Notes: generated by a model not told the origin, from the sequence alone. A DNA stretch of 47,078 bases from Hyphomicrobiales bacterium (GCA_016792865.1 JAEUMJ010000110.1:1-47078), one strand, 5' to 3'; positions 1 to 8,720 are shown, numbered from the stretch's first letter. A program made the numbers and translations.

Positions 1-74
1 GCGCCCGAAAGGATTCGAACCTCTGACCCCCAGATTCGTAGTCTGGTGCTCTGATCCAGCTGAGCTACGGGCGC
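1..74 (-). tRNA. tRNA-Arg (anticodon ACG)
   Basis: Read on the minus strand, the sequence folds as a complete cloverleaf. The acceptor stem is GCGCCCG/CGGGCGC, the D arm GCTC...GAGC, the anticodon stem CCAGA/TCTGG with loop CTACGAA, and the T loop TTCGAAT. The loop places ACG at the anticodon, so the tRNA decodes CGN arginine codons, with A34 normally edited to inosine. The discriminator base and any encoded CCA lie beyond the window edge. Confidence 0.95.
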
Positions 75-168
75 TTTGTGTTTCAACGCCAGTCTGGCGG
101 AAACAGCGCGTCCTTATCCGCTCAAGCTTCCAAAGGCAAGCGGGGAATTCCGAATCCCGGAATGCCCC

Positions 169-1635
169 CTAATTCCCGCCATTCCTGCGGCTCTGGCGGC
201 TGGCGAGTTGCACCGGCGGGTCGGGCAGGCTGAGAATGAAGCTGGTGCCGGACGGCCCCGTGCGTGCAACCTTGAGGCTGCCGCCATGGGCCTCCGCCAG
301 TTCAGCCGAGATCGCCAGCCCCAGCCCCGTGCCGCCGCTCTTGGCGGCCGACTGGAACGCGGCAAAGACCCTGTCGCGCACCGCCTCCGGGATTCCCGGC
401 CCCGTGTCGCTGACTTCGATCAGGGTGACGCTGCCCTGCCTTTCCCCCGCAATCAGGATTTCGCCGCGCCCACCCCCCTGTTCCAGCGCCTGCACGGCAT
501 TGCGGACAAGGTTGGTGAGAATGCGGTTCACCTGCTCGCGGTCGGCCTCGGCCACGAGCACCGCGGGCACCTCGTTGCGAAAACGTATGGAGCCGCCGCC
601 GCCCAAGGAAAAGGCATCCAGCACGTCGGTGGCAAGGCCACGCACCTCGATGGCCTCGCGCTGCGGCGCCTGCTCTCCCGCCTGGCCATATTTCAGGGTG
701 CGGTTGAGAAAACCGATGGCGCGGTCCAGCGAGCCGATGAGCTTCGGGGCAAAGCGCTGCACCTGCGGATCCTTCACTTCGCCCAGCCGGTCGGAAATCA
801 GTTGCGCCGATGTCAGCATGTTGCGCAGGTCGTGGCTCACCTTGCTGACGGCAAGGCCAAGGGCAGCCAGCCTGTTCTTCTGTTGCAGCATGGCATGAAG
901 CTCGGTCTGCATGGCGTGAAGCTCATGCTCGGCCTGTCCCAGTTCATCGCTGCGGCCGGACGGCACGATGATGCGCGAGGCATCCTCCGGGTTCCCGGCA
1001 AAACGGGTGATATCAGCCGAAAGCTGCTGCATGGGCCGCACCAGCACACGGGCCAGGGCGGCGAAAATGAAGGCCGCAACGATCAGCGACAGGACGATGG
1101 ACAACATCAGGATGCGCAGCGCGTAGCTCCGCATCGCTTCCGAGAGAGGCTTCTCATGAAGGGCGATCTCGATCAGGTCACCCGACATGTTGGGCGGGAC
1201 ATCGATGACACCGATGGTGCGGTCTTCGGAACGCACAAGCGCGGCAAGGGCGTCGAATACCGTATTGTAGTACATGCCGGGGCGGAGATCGAAGGTCTGC
1301 TCCACCATGTGAAGGCTGTCGTCCCGCAGCATGAGCTGGCGCTTCTCGCCCTTCTTTAGGGAGACGGCAGAGACACCGGCCCCCTTCAGGATCTCGGTGC
1401 GCAGGTCGTCGTTGAGCAGGCGGTCGGGAGCGGCCTCGGCAGCCAGGGCGGCGATTTCCGCCTGTGCGATGCGTGACTTGAACCACTGGATGCGGAAGTT
1501 CGCGATCGAGGGAAGGAAGATCAGCACTTCGCCCAGCATGACGAAAACGATGCTGAGAGCCAGCACCTTGCCGGAGAGGCTGGCGCGGAAGCCCTTCCTC
1601 TTGCGCGGCGGAGCGGTGGCGGCCTTCTCAGCCAT
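169..1635 (-). CDS. Membrane-bound sensor histidine kinase
   Basis: A 488-residue two-component sensor kinase. A transmembrane helix at about residues 22-42 and a second at about 172-195 flank a periplasmic sensor segment of roughly 130 residues that I do not recognise. A HAMP-like linker follows (about 195-247). The phosphoacceptor motif VSHDLRN has its histidine near residue 268. The ATP-binding domain shows the N box NLVRNAVQAL, the G1 box DTGPGIP and the G2 box GTGLGLAIS. No response regulator gene lies next to it here, so this is an orphan kinase within the window or its partner lies elsewhere. It is expected to autophosphorylate in response to an envelope signal. The signal is unknown. 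Confidence 0.9.
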   Translation of the reverse strand: MAEKAATAPPRKRKGFRASLSGKVLALSIVFVMLGEVLIFLPSIANFRIQWFKSRIAQAEIAALAAEAAPDRLLNDDLRTEILKGAGVSAVSLKKGEKRQLMLRDDSLHMVEQTFDLRPGMYYNTVFDALAALVRSEDRTIGVIDVPPNMSGDLIEIALHEKPLSEAMRSYALRILMLSIVLSLIVAAFIFAALARVLVRPMQQLSADITRFAGNPEDASRIIVPSGRSDELGQAEHELHAMQTELHAMLQQKNRLAALGLAVSKVSHDLRNMLTSAQLISDRLGEVKDPQVQRFAPKLIGSLDRAIGFLNRTLKYGQAGEQAPQREAIEVRGLATDVLDAFSLGGGGSIRFRNEVPAVLVAEADREQVNRILTNLVRNAVQALEQGGGRGEILIAGERQGSVTLIEVSDTGPGIPEAVRDRVFAAFQSAAKSGGTGLGLAISAELAEAHGGSLKVARTGPSGTSFILSLPDPPVQLASRQSRRNGGN

Positions 1636-1647
1636 GGCAGACCCTGT

Positions 1648-3054
1648 TCACCCCCACAGTTTCAGGAATGCGATCACACCCCGCACAAGACTGCTTCCTG
1701 CAAGCCCGGCATAGTGCGAAACGGCGGCGCGTTTTCCCGCTTCCGCCAGTGTCGGATAGGGTAACACGGTTTGGGCGACCTGCGAAAGCTTGAGGCCCTG
1801 GGAGATCGCCAGGGACCAAAACGCAATCTGCTCGCCCGCCTGGGCGCCGACGATGCTTGCTCCCAGGATCCGGCCGCGCGGCCCCGCCATCACCTTGACG
1901 AAACCCTTTGCCTCGCGCCCTGTCTGGGCCCTGTCGTTCCCGGCAAAGTCCTGCCTCAGCACGCTTGCGCGTCGCCCGTAGCGGGCCCGCGCCTGGGCTT
2001 CGGTCAGGCCGACATGGGCAAGCTCCGGATCGGTGTAGGTGACCCAGGGCATGGCATCCTCGCGCAACTTCGTCCGTTGACGGAACAGGATGTGCCGGAT
2101 GATGAGGCCGGCGTGATGACCGGCCACGTGGGTGAATTGCAGTCCGCCTGCCACATCCCCTGCGGCATAGACATGACGGTTGCTGCTGCGCAGGAGGCCA
2201 TCGACGGTAATGCCTTTCGCCGTGAAGGCAATGCCTGCGGCTTCGAGATTCAGCCCGTCCACGTTCGCCTTGCGCCCCGCCGCAACAAGCAGGTGCGAGC
2301 CGACGATGCGCTCGTCTCCGGCAAGCTGGATGCGCACGCCGCCGGCGGTCTTGTCCACGCGTTCGATGCGGGCCTGGGCCTTGATCGCCACACCTTCGTG
2401 CCTGAGGGCCTCGATCACGACGGCGGCGAGTTCCGGATCATCGCGGCCAAGCGGCTCCTGTGCCTCCAGCACTGTTACCTGGGAGCCGAGGCGGCGATGC
2501 GCCTGGGCCATTTCAAGTCCGATGGGGCCGCCGCCGATGATGATGAGATGGCTGGGCAGCACGGTGTTGCGGAAGATGCTCTCGTTGGTGAAGAAGGGCA
2601 CCGCTTCGAGGCCGGGAATGGGCGGCACGCCGGCGCGCGATCCCGTGGCGATCACGATGCGGCGGGCTTCATAGGTATCGCCGCCCGCTTCCAGCGTCTG
2701 CGGGCCGATGAACTTGGCATGGGCGCGCACCACCTTCACGCCCAGGCTTTCGAAACGGGCCTGCGAGTCGTGCGGTGCAATGGCCGCGATCACCCGCAGC
2801 ACATGGGCCATCACCGCAGCGAAATCGACACCCGGCTCGTGCCCGGCAATCCCGAAGCCGTCGCTCTTGCGATGGGCTTCTGCCGCCTTCGCCGCCGCCA
2901 GCATGGCCTTGGAAGGCACGCAGCCGGTGTTCAGGCAATCGCCACCCATGGCATCCTTTTCAAAGAGGACCACCGTCTGGCCGAATTGCGCGGCAGCCGC
3001 AGCCACCGACAACCCCGCGGAGCCACCCCCGATCACCGCGATGTCAAACGTCAT
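1648..3054 (-). CDS. FAD-dependent pyridine nucleotide-disulfide oxidoreductase (mercuric reductase/dihydrolipoamide dehydrogenase-like)
   Basis: A class I flavoprotein disulfide reductase of 468 residues. It has an N-terminal FAD site (DIAVIGGGSAG), a redox-active disulfide GGDCLNTGCVPSK (Cys40 and Cys45), a central NAD(P)H-binding fold (IIIGGGPIGLEMAQ) and the FAD-contact motif VYAAGDVAGG. The C-terminal motif reads PYPTLAEA where dihydrolipoamide dehydrogenases carry the catalytic HAHPT histidine. That argues against a true lipoamide dehydrogenase and for the MerA-like group, although the vicinal C-terminal cysteines of MerA are also absent. The chosen ATG overlaps the stop of the TVP38 gene (ATGA) and has a good GGAAGGGGA ribosome site inside that gene. 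The pair is translationally coupled. The substrate is unknown. Confidence 0.86.
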   Translation of the reverse strand: MTFDIAVIGGGSAGLSVAAAAAQFGQTVVLFEKDAMGGDCLNTGCVPSKAMLAAAKAAEAHRKSDGFGIAGHEPGVDFAAVMAHVLRVIAAIAPHDSQARFESLGVKVVRAHAKFIGPQTLEAGGDTYEARRIVIATGSRAGVPPIPGLEAVPFFTNESIFRNTVLPSHLIIIGGGPIGLEMAQAHRRLGSQVTVLEAQEPLGRDDPELAAVVIEALRHEGVAIKAQARIERVDKTAGGVRIQLAGDERIVGSHLLVAAGRKANVDGLNLEAAGIAFTAKGITVDGLLRSSNRHVYAAGDVAGGLQFTHVAGHHAGLIIRHILFRQRTKLREDAMPWVTYTDPELAHVGLTEAQARARYGRRASVLRQDFAGNDRAQTGREAKGFVKVMAGPRGRILGASIVGAQAGEQIAFWSLAISQGLKLSQVAQTVLPYPTLAEAGKRAAVSHYAGLAGSSLVRGVIAFLKLWG

Positions 3055-3830
3055 TCGTTCCCCTTCCACTTCCGCAATCCCACCGGAACCAACGCTACGA
3101 GACCCAGTGCCGCAAAGGCAACGAGCATTTCGGCGGTGACGAGATCCTGCACTGACAACTCAAAATGACAATTTTCCGGTCCCTTTGCGGCAAGGCAGGC
3201 GGCATGGGCCTCGCTCCTGTTGGCGACCACGCTGTCGAGGCCCTCGCCGAGGAAGGCAAAGGCGAAGGTGCCAGGAATGATTCCCATGGCCGTTGCCGAA
3301 GCAAAGGTCGCAAGGCGCATTCCGGTGAAGGCGGAAGCGAGGTTCACAAGCCAGAAGGGAAAGAGCGGCACGAGCCGCAGGAACAGCAGGTAGCTGAAGG
3401 CATCGCGTGCAAAGCCCTGGCGCAGCTTCTGCATGCGCTCGCCGCCCTTGCGGGACAGCGCTTCACCGAAGGAGGAGCGGGCAATCAGGAAGATCGCCAT
3501 GCCGCCCAGTGTCGCCGCGACGACGGCGGCAAGACCGCCCGCCAGCCAGCCGAAAAGCAGGCCGCCCGCAACCGTGAGCGCCGACGCGCCGGGAAAGGAA
3601 AGCGCCACGGCAACGGCGTAGACCGCGATGAAGATCAGGACCGCGCCCAACGCGTGGGCATCGGTAAAGGCGCGCAAGGATTCACGATGGGCCGCGAGCG
3701 ACTCGAGCGAGAGATAGCGCTGCAGGCCCAGACCATAACCCGCCAGCATCAGCGCGACGATCAGCAGCGGCGCCAGCCAGCGCCGCGCCGACGCCGGGCG
3801 GGCGGGCTGTTCAGGTGGGGGAACGGTCAT
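3051..3830 (-). CDS. TVP38/TMEM64 (DedA-like, SNARE-associated) membrane protein
   Basis: A polytopic inner-membrane protein of 259 residues from the chosen ATG. A longer frame opens 45 bases upstream, but its extension is not hydrophobic and looks non-coding. The core shows the family features: the segment FPGASALTVAGGLLFG, then a glycine-rich helix pair, then the conserved LRLVPLFPFWLVNLASAFTGM. Known DedA/TVP38 proteins are re-entrant-loop membrane proteins implicated in lipid translocation and envelope homeostasis. An insert with two cysteines (HAACLAAKGPENCHF) precedes the last helix and could form a periplasmic disulfide. The stop overlaps the start of the disulfide oxidoreductase, so the two probably work together. 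Confidence 0.87.
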   Translation of the reverse strand: MTVPPPEQPARPASARRWLAPLLIVALMLAGYGLGLQRYLSLESLAAHRESLRAFTDAHALGAVLIFIAVYAVAVALSFPGASALTVAGGLLFGWLAGGLAAVVAATLGGMAIFLIARSSFGEALSRKGGERMQKLRQGFARDAFSYLLFLRLVPLFPFWLVNLASAFTGMRLATFASATAMGIIPGTFAFAFLGEGLDSVVANRSEAHAACLAAKGPENCHFELSVQDLVTAEMLVAFAALGLVALVPVGLRKWKGNE

Positions 3831-3938
3831 GCCTCTTCCATACGCCACCCCGGTGCGCTTTGCAGCAGACCTCACCCGGAGTTGAGAAGGGTTCAGCCGA
3901 CGTGTTCGCCCCGCCGGACCACCTGTTTCCCCCTGCCG

Positions 3939-3967
3939 TTGACTTTTGCCGGGGGATTCCGCATAAG
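3939..3967 (+). promoter_or_regulatory. Candidate sigma-70 promoter for rpmH-rnpA-yidC
   Basis: TTGACT at 3939-3944 is followed after 17 bases by CATAAG at 3962-3967. This is a reasonable housekeeping promoter for the rpmH operon and would leave a leader of roughly 110 bases. It rests on sequence resemblance only. Confidence 0.45.
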
Positions 3968-3986
3968 CCCGTCAAATTCCTGACAT

Positions 3987-4020
3987 CCCCCGCCTTTCCG
4001 GGGGCAGTAAAGCCTGCCCC
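3987..4020 (+). promoter_or_regulatory. Two mutually exclusive leader hairpins upstream of rpmH
   Basis: A 6-bp stem CCCCCG/CGGGGG (3987-3992 with 3999-4004) and a 7-bp stem GGGGCAG/CTGCCCC (4001-4007 with 4014-4020) share bases 4001-4004, so both cannot form at once. This is the geometry of an attenuator or translational switch, but no function is shown. No U-tract follows either stem. Confidence 0.35.
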
Positions 4021-4029
4021 GGACGGGTA

Positions 4030-4048
4030 TTTGACGTGTAAAGTCAAA
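4030..4048 (+). promoter_or_regulatory. Inverted repeat TTTGAC-N7-GTCAAA upstream of rpmH
   Basis: A perfect 6-bp inverted repeat separated by 7 bases lies 37 bases before the rpmH start. It could be an operator, or the left arm could serve as a second -35 element (TTGACG). The ligand is unknown. Confidence 0.35.
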
Positions 4049-4085
4049 TGCTTGGGTGTGTCAGCAAACCTTACGGAGATTGCTC

Positions 4086-4220
4086 GTGAAGCGCACCTAT
4101 CAACCTTCCAAGCTTGTTCGCAAGCGCCGCCATGGTTTCCGTGCGCGCATGGCCACCGTCGGTGGCCGCAAGGTCATCAGCCGCCGCCGTGCGCGCGGCC
4201 GCAAGCGCCTCAGCGCCTAA
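4086..4220 (+). CDS. rpmH: 50S ribosomal protein L34
   Basis: A 44-residue, extremely basic protein beginning [21 protein letters not shown] and ending [12 protein letters not shown], which is the universal bL34 signature. It is a structural protein of the large ribosomal subunit. The start is GTG with a GGAG ribosome site 7 bases upstream. rnpA begins 18 bases after the stop, the classic rpmH-rnpA arrangement. dnaA is not adjacent, as is usual in alphaproteobacteria. Confidence 0.97.
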   Translation: MKRTYQPSKLVRKRRHGFRARMATVGGRKVISRRRARGRKRLSA

Positions 4221-4238
4221 GCCAGACAGGTCACATCA

Positions 4239-4595
4239 ATGGAACGGCTTCTGCGCCGGCGCGACTTCCTGTCCGCGGCGAAGGGCCGTTTTGTGCCGCA
4301 GTCAGGGGTACTCGTTCAGGCCCGTGACCGGCAGGACGAAAAGCCCCCGCGGGTGGGATTCACCTGCACCAAGAAACTGGGCAACGCCGTGATGCGCAAC
4401 CGCATTCGCCGCCGCCTCAAGGAAGCTGCAAGGCTGGCGCTTCCGGCCGTGGCCCGCACAGGGTTCGACTATGTGTTGATCGGTCGCGAAGCCAGCGCCA
4501 CACGCGGCTTTGAAGCCTTGCAGAACGACATTATATCCGCAGTCTCCAAACTCCACGCCGCGAAGCCCGCGAGCGCCACCAGGACCGGCCAATGA
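4239..4595 (+). CDS. rnpA: Ribonuclease P protein component
   Basis: The 118-residue protein cofactor of RNase P, which helps the catalytic RNA remove 5' leaders from tRNA precursors. The family core is clear: RLLRRRDFLSAAKG at the N-terminus, the RNR motif in NAVMRNRIRRRLKEA at about residues 50-64, and FDYVLIGR after it. It lies between rpmH and yidC, and its stop overlaps the yidC start (ATGA). The yidD gene found between rnpA and yidC in many bacteria is missing here. Confidence 0.96.
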   Translation: MERLLRRRDFLSAAKGRFVPQSGVLVQARDRQDEKPPRVGFTCTKKLGNAVMRNRIRRRLKEAARLALPAVARTGFDYVLIGREASATRGFEALQNDIISAVSKLHAAKPASATRTGQ

Positions 4596-6391
4596 CACCC
4601 AACCAGAATCCCCTGAAGCCCGACAGCAAGAATTTCATTCTCGCAATCGTGCTTTCCATGGCCATCATCTTTGCCTGGCAGTATTTCTTCGTCACGCCGC
4701 AGCTCCAGCAGCAACAGCAGCAACAGGCCGCGCAGCAGACAACCACCGCCGAACCCGGCCAGAGCACGGCGGGTGCGCAGGTTCCCGGCAATCCGGCGGA
4801 GGCGGGCACCTCCACCCGTGACCAGGCGATTGCCGCCACGGGCCGCGTGAAGATCGACACGCCGCTTCTCGAAGGCTCCATCAACCTCACGGGCGCACAG
4901 CTCGATGACCTGAAGCTGAAGCAGTATCACGAGCTTCCCGATCCGACGAGCCCGGTGATCACGCTGCTTTCGCCGTCCGGCACGCCCAACGCCTATTTTG
5001 CCGAGCAGGGTTTCGTGGGCACCAATGGTTCCACCGTGAAGCTGCCGGACTCGAAATCGGTCTGGACGGTGTCCTCCGGCTCCACCCTCACCGGCACCAC
5101 CCCGGTGACGCTGAGTTTCGACAATGGCGAGGGACTTGTCTTCACCCGCGAGATTTCGCTGTCGGATGATTATGTCTTCACCATCAAGCAGGGTGTCGAG
5201 AACAAGTCCGGTGCGCCCGTCTCGCTCATTCCCTATGCCCGCGTGCAGCGCCAGGACACGCCGAGTGTGGCTGGCTTCTACGTCTTCTTCGAAGGCCTGC
5301 TCGGCGTGCAGGACGGAACGCTGACCGAGGCGCATTACAGCGATGTGGCGGAAGAAGGCGGCAAGATCACCAAGGAGTCCAAGGGCGGCTGGGTGGCCTT
5401 CACCGACAAGTACTGGGCCACGGCCCTGATTCCCGACCAGACGCGCAACCTCACCTCGACCTACCAGCATTTCAAGATCGGGGCACGCGATGCCTATCAG
5501 GTGGACTGGCTCGCCAGGGAAGCCCTGACGCTCGCCCCCGGTTCGGCCACCTCGACCACTGATCACATCTATGCTGGCGCCAAGATCGTCAACAGCATGT
5601 ATGCCATCGGCGAGAAGTACAACATCGACAAGTTCGACCTGATGATCGACTGGGGCTGGTTCTACTTCCTCACCAAGCCGATGTACAAGCTGCTGCACTT
5701 CGCCAACAGCTTCCTCGGCAACTTCGGCCTCGCCATCCTGTTCGTCACCGTGCTCGTGAAGCTGGTGCTCTTCCCGCTTGCCAACAAGTCCTATGCCTCG
5801 ATGAGCAAAATGAAGAAGCTGCAGCCGGAAATGGAGCGCATCAAGGCGGCATTCCCGGATGACCGCATGAAGCAGCAGCAGGAAATCATGGAGATGTACA
5901 AGAAGGAGAAGGTGTCGCCGTTGTCCGGTTGCCTTCCCATCGTCATTCAGATTCCCATCTTCTTCTCGCTCTACAAGGTGATCCTGACCACCATCGACCT
6001 GCGCCACGCGCCCTTCTACGGCTGGATCCACGATCTTTCCGCGCCCGACCCGACGAGCCTCTTCAATCTCTTCGGTCTCATTCCCTGGACCCCGCCGCAT
6101 CTCCTGATGCTCGGCGTGTGGCCGATCCTGATGGGCATCACCATGTGGGTTCAGATGCGCCTGAACCCGACCCCCACCGATCCGGTGCAGGCCTCGATGT
6201 TCAACTGGATGCCGCTGATCTTCACCTTCATGCTGGGTTCGATGCCCGCCGGCCTCGTCATCTACTGGACGTGGAGCAACCTGCTCTCGATCATCCAGCA
6301 GAGCTACATCATGAAGCGCAACGGCACCGACATCAATCTCTTCGGCAACATCCGCGACAGCCTGCCCTTCCTCAAGAAGACGAAGGCCTGA
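4592..6391 (+). CDS. yidC: Membrane protein insertase YidC
   Basis: A 599-residue Oxa1/YidC family insertase that places proteins into the inner membrane, alone or with SecYEG. An N-terminal signal-anchor helix (about residues 10-30) is followed by a glutamine-rich linker, then a large periplasmic beta domain (about 80-350). The C-terminal five-helix core begins near FGLAILFVTVLVKLVLFPL. This helix carries the arginine-equivalent region, followed by the cytoplasmic coiled-coil loop SMSKMKKLQPEM. The length suits a Gram-negative YidC with the P1 domain. It overlaps rnpA by 4 bases and is followed 6 bases later by engB. Confidence 0.97.
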   Translation: MTPNQNPLKPDSKNFILAIVLSMAIIFAWQYFFVTPQLQQQQQQQAAQQTTTAEPGQSTAGAQVPGNPAEAGTSTRDQAIAATGRVKIDTPLLEGSINLTGAQLDDLKLKQYHELPDPTSPVITLLSPSGTPNAYFAEQGFVGTNGSTVKLPDSKSVWTVSSGSTLTGTTPVTLSFDNGEGLVFTREISLSDDYVFTIKQGVENKSGAPVSLIPYARVQRQDTPSVAGFYVFFEGLLGVQDGTLTEAHYSDVAEEGGKITKESKGGWVAFTDKYWATALIPDQTRNLTSTYQHFKIGARDAYQVDWLAREALTLAPGSATSTTDHIYAGAKIVNSMYAIGEKYNIDKFDLMIDWGWFYFLTKPMYKLLHFANSFLGNFGLAILFVTVLVKLVLFPLANKSYASMSKMKKLQPEMERIKAAFPDDRMKQQQEIMEMYKKEKVSPLSGCLPIVIQIPIFFSLYKVILTTIDLRHAPFYGWIHDLSAPDPTSLFNLFGLIPWTPPHLLMLGVWPILMGITMWVQMRLNPTPTDPVQASMFNWMPLIFTFMLGSMPAGLVIYWTWSNLLSIIQQSYIMKRNGTDINLFGNIRDSLPFLKKTKA

Positions 6392-6397
6392 CGACCG

Positions 6398-7036
6398 ATG
6401 GCCGGGCCGCGCTACAGCGACGAGCAACTGGCAGCGGGGCGGAGACTGTTCTCCGCCCCGGCTTCGTTCCGGCTGGGCGTGGCACAGCTTGAGCAATTGC
6501 CGCCCCTCAAGGGCACGGAAATCGCCTTTGCGGGCCGCTCGAACGTGGGCAAGTCGTCGCTCATCAATGCACTGACCGGCGTCAGGGGCCTGGCAAGGGC
6601 CTCCAACACCCCTGGCCGCACCCGCGAACTGAACTTCTTCGATGTGGATGGCCGCATCACCCTCGTGGACATGCCGGGCTATGGCTATGCCAAGGCCCCC
6701 AAGGCCGACGTGAAGAAGTGGCAGGAGGTGCTGAAAGGCTACCTCCGTGGCCGCCCCGGCCTGACCCGCGTTTTCGTGCTGATCGATGCCCGCCATGGCG
6801 TGAAGGCAGAGGACCGGGAGATGTTCGACATGCTGGATGAAACGGCTGTGGCCTATCAGCTTGTCCTCACCAAGACCGACAAGATCAAGGTTTCGGAGCT
6901 GGCCGAGGTGACCGCGAAAACCCTGGCCCTGGTCAAGACACGGGCGGCGGCCCTGCCCAGCCTGTTCTCCACCTCTGCGGAAAAGCAGGATGGGCTGGAC
7001 GAATTGCGGGCCGAAATCGCCGGGCTGATCCGCTAG
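6398..7036 (+). CDS. engB: Ribosome biogenesis GTP-binding protein EngB (YihA/YsxC)
   Basis: A 212-residue TRAFAC GTPase needed for 50S subunit assembly. G1 is GRSNVGKSSLIN, G2 lies in NTPGRTRELNF, G3 is DMPGYGYAKAP and G4 is TKTDK, all in family order. The YGYAKA sequence following G3 is diagnostic for EngB. It is the last gene of the rpmH-rnpA-yidC-engB run. A GC-rich stretch (7037-7056) separates it from argB. Confidence 0.95.
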   Translation: MAGPRYSDEQLAAGRRLFSAPASFRLGVAQLEQLPPLKGTEIAFAGRSNVGKSSLINALTGVRGLARASNTPGRTRELNFFDVDGRITLVDMPGYGYAKAPKADVKKWQEVLKGYLRGRPGLTRVFVLIDARHGVKAEDREMFDMLDETAVAYQLVLTKTDKIKVSELAEVTAKTLALVKTRAAALPSLFSTSAEKQDGLDELRAEIAGLIR

Positions 7037-7092
7037 GCCGGGGCCCGGGGCCCGCCCTTTCAGCAATTGCTTTTCATCCCGCAAGAATCCCC

Positions 7093-7098
7093 TATAAG
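7093..7098 (+). promoter_or_regulatory. Possible -10 element (TATAAG) for argB
   Basis: TATAAG lies 35 bases before the argB start. No convincing -35 is found at the ideal distance (TTTTCA sits 16 bases upstream). This is a weak prediction. Confidence 0.25.
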
Positions 7099-7133
7099 GC
7101 CGCCTGCTTCTCACCTCTCCGGGATCAAGACCC

Positions 7134-8030
7134 ATGGCTGATATGACCGTCAACGAAACGGCCCGCGTCCTCTCCGAGGCCCTGCCGTTCCTGCAGCGCT
7201 ACGACGATCAGGTGATCGTGGTGAAATACGGCGGCCATGCCATGGTGGACCCGGAACTGGCCCGCATGTTCGCCCGCGACATCGTCATGCTGAAGGTTTG
7301 CGGCCTGAACCCCATCGTGGTCCATGGCGGCGGCCCGCAGATCAACAAGATGCTGGACAAGCTCGATGTCAAGGCGGAGTTCCGCGAGGGCCTTCGCGTC
7401 ACCGACCCCGAAACCATGTCGGTCGTCGAAATGGTGCTGGCCGGTTCCATCAACAAGTCCATCGTGGCCTCCATCCAGCAGGCCGGTGGCCGTGCCGTCG
7501 GCATTTCCGGCAAGGACGGCAACCTCCTGATCGCCGAACGCTATGTGAAGGAAAAGACCGACCCCGCCACGGGCAAGAAGGTGAAGATCGATTTCGGCCA
7601 GGTGGGTGAACCGGCCCGCGTCAACACCGAGATCCTGCACACCATCATGAAGAGCGATGCCATTCCGGTGGTGGCTCCCATCGGCGTCGGCTGGGAGGGC
7701 GATACCTACAACGTGAACGCCGATACCGCTGCCGGTGCCATCGCCTCGGCCACGGGGGCGAAGCGCCTCCTGCTCCTGACCGACGTGGCGGGCGTCCTCG
7801 ACAAGGACAAGCAACTGATCAGCGAACTGAAGATCGGCGACGTGTCGAAGCTGGTCGAGGAAGGCACGATCACCGGCGGCATGATCCCGAAGATCGAAAG
7901 CACCGTTGCCGTCGTCGAGTCCGGCGTGGAGGGCGTCATCATCCTCGATGGCCGCGTGCCGCATTCGGTGCTGCTCGAACTGCTCACCCCGCATGGCGTG
8001 GGCACCCGCATTTCGCGCTCGGGCGTATGA
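7134..8030 (+). CDS. argB: Acetylglutamate kinase
   Basis: A 298-residue amino acid kinase. It phosphorylates N-acetyl-L-glutamate in the second step of arginine synthesis, in the cytoplasm. Visible motifs are VVKYGGHAM (phosphate binding), [10 protein letters not shown] (substrate loop), [11 protein letters not shown] and GGMIPKIE near the C-terminus. The N-terminal extension before the first strand (about 25 residues, [13 protein letters not shown]) is the helix found in hexameric, arginine-inhibited enzymes, so feedback inhibition is likely. The stop overlaps the next gene by 4 bases. Confidence 0.97.
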   Translation: MADMTVNETARVLSEALPFLQRYDDQVIVVKYGGHAMVDPELARMFARDIVMLKVCGLNPIVVHGGGPQINKMLDKLDVKAEFREGLRVTDPETMSVVEMVLAGSINKSIVASIQQAGGRAVGISGKDGNLLIAERYVKEKTDPATGKKVKIDFGQVGEPARVNTEILHTIMKSDAIPVVAPIGVGWEGDTYNVNADTAAGAIASATGAKRLLLLTDVAGVLDKDKQLISELKIGDVSKLVEEGTITGGMIPKIESTVAVVESGVEGVIILDGRVPHSVLLELLTPHGVGTRISRSGV

Positions 8031-8716
8031 GCAGCGCCGCCCCCGATTTCTCCCATGTGCAGGCCTGGGTCTTCGACCTGGACAATACGCTTTATCCTGC
8101 CTCCTGCCGCCTCTTCGACCAGATGCATGTGAAGATGGGCGAATACGTGATGAGCCACTTCAACGTGGATTTTCCGGAGGCGAAGCGCATCCAGCGCGAG
8201 CTTTTCCTCAGGCATGGCACCACATTGCGCGGCCTGATGGTGGAGCACGGCCACGCGCCGGAGGGCTTCCTCGAACAGGTGCACGATATCGACTATTCGT
8301 CCGTGCCGCACAACCCGCGCCTTCTCGCCGCCCTTGAAAGGCTGCCGGGGCGCAAGATCGTGTTCACCAACGGGACTTCGAAGCATGCCCGCAACGTCAT
8401 GGAGCGGCTTGGCGTGGCCGATGCCTTCCACGGCGTGTTCGACATCGTGGACAGTGATCACATCCCGAAGCCGGCGCCTGCCCCTTACGCCAAGTTCCTG
8501 CGGGAGCACGGCGTGAACCCGGCCACGGGCGCATTCTTCGAAGACATTGCCAACAACCTGCAGGTCCCGCACGACCTCGGCATGAAGACCGTGCTTGTCC
8601 TCTCGGATAACGAGGAGGACGTGAAGGACTGGCAGGGCGACCGCAACTCTCGCTGGGTTGACCATGTGACCCACGACCTTGCCGGATTCTTGTCTGAACT
8701 GGATTTTGGAGACTGA
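8027..8716 (+). CDS. HAD-family pyrimidine 5'-nucleotidase
   Basis: A 229-residue haloacid dehalogenase-type phosphatase. Motif I is DLDNTLYP (nucleophile and acid/base aspartates), motif II FTNGT, motif III lysine in IPKPAPAPY and motif [11 protein letters not shown]. The DLDNTLYP form and the overall layout match the SDT1-like pyrimidine 5'-nucleotidases, which dephosphorylate UMP/CMP and related compounds. The start overlaps the argB stop (ATGA), and dapD begins 4 bases after the stop. It is therefore co-transcribed with amino acid biosynthesis genes, although no direct pathway link is evident. Confidence 0.88.
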   Translation: MSSAAPDFSHVQAWVFDLDNTLYPASCRLFDQMHVKMGEYVMSHFNVDFPEAKRIQRELFLRHGTTLRGLMVEHGHAPEGFLEQVHDIDYSSVPHNPRLLAALERLPGRKIVFTNGTSKHARNVMERLGVADAFHGVFDIVDSDHIPKPAPAPYAKFLREHGVNPATGAFFEDIANNLQVPHDLGMKTVLVLSDNEEDVKDWQGDRNSRWVDHVTHDLAGFLSELDFGD

Positions 8717-8720
8717 CCCC

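Noticed and set aside
76-1359. A 427-codon open frame on the plus strand
   Set aside because: It is the antisense of the histidine kinase gene, with low-complexity composition and no recognisable motif.
1771-3168. A 465-codon plus-strand open frame
   Set aside because: It is antisense to the disulfide oxidoreductase, whose motifs are unambiguous on the minus strand.
4469-7153. A very long open frame (894 codons) on the minus strand
   Set aside because: It lies antisense to yidC and engB, has histidine/arginine/glycine-rich composition typical of the complement of GC-rich codons, and shows no domain.
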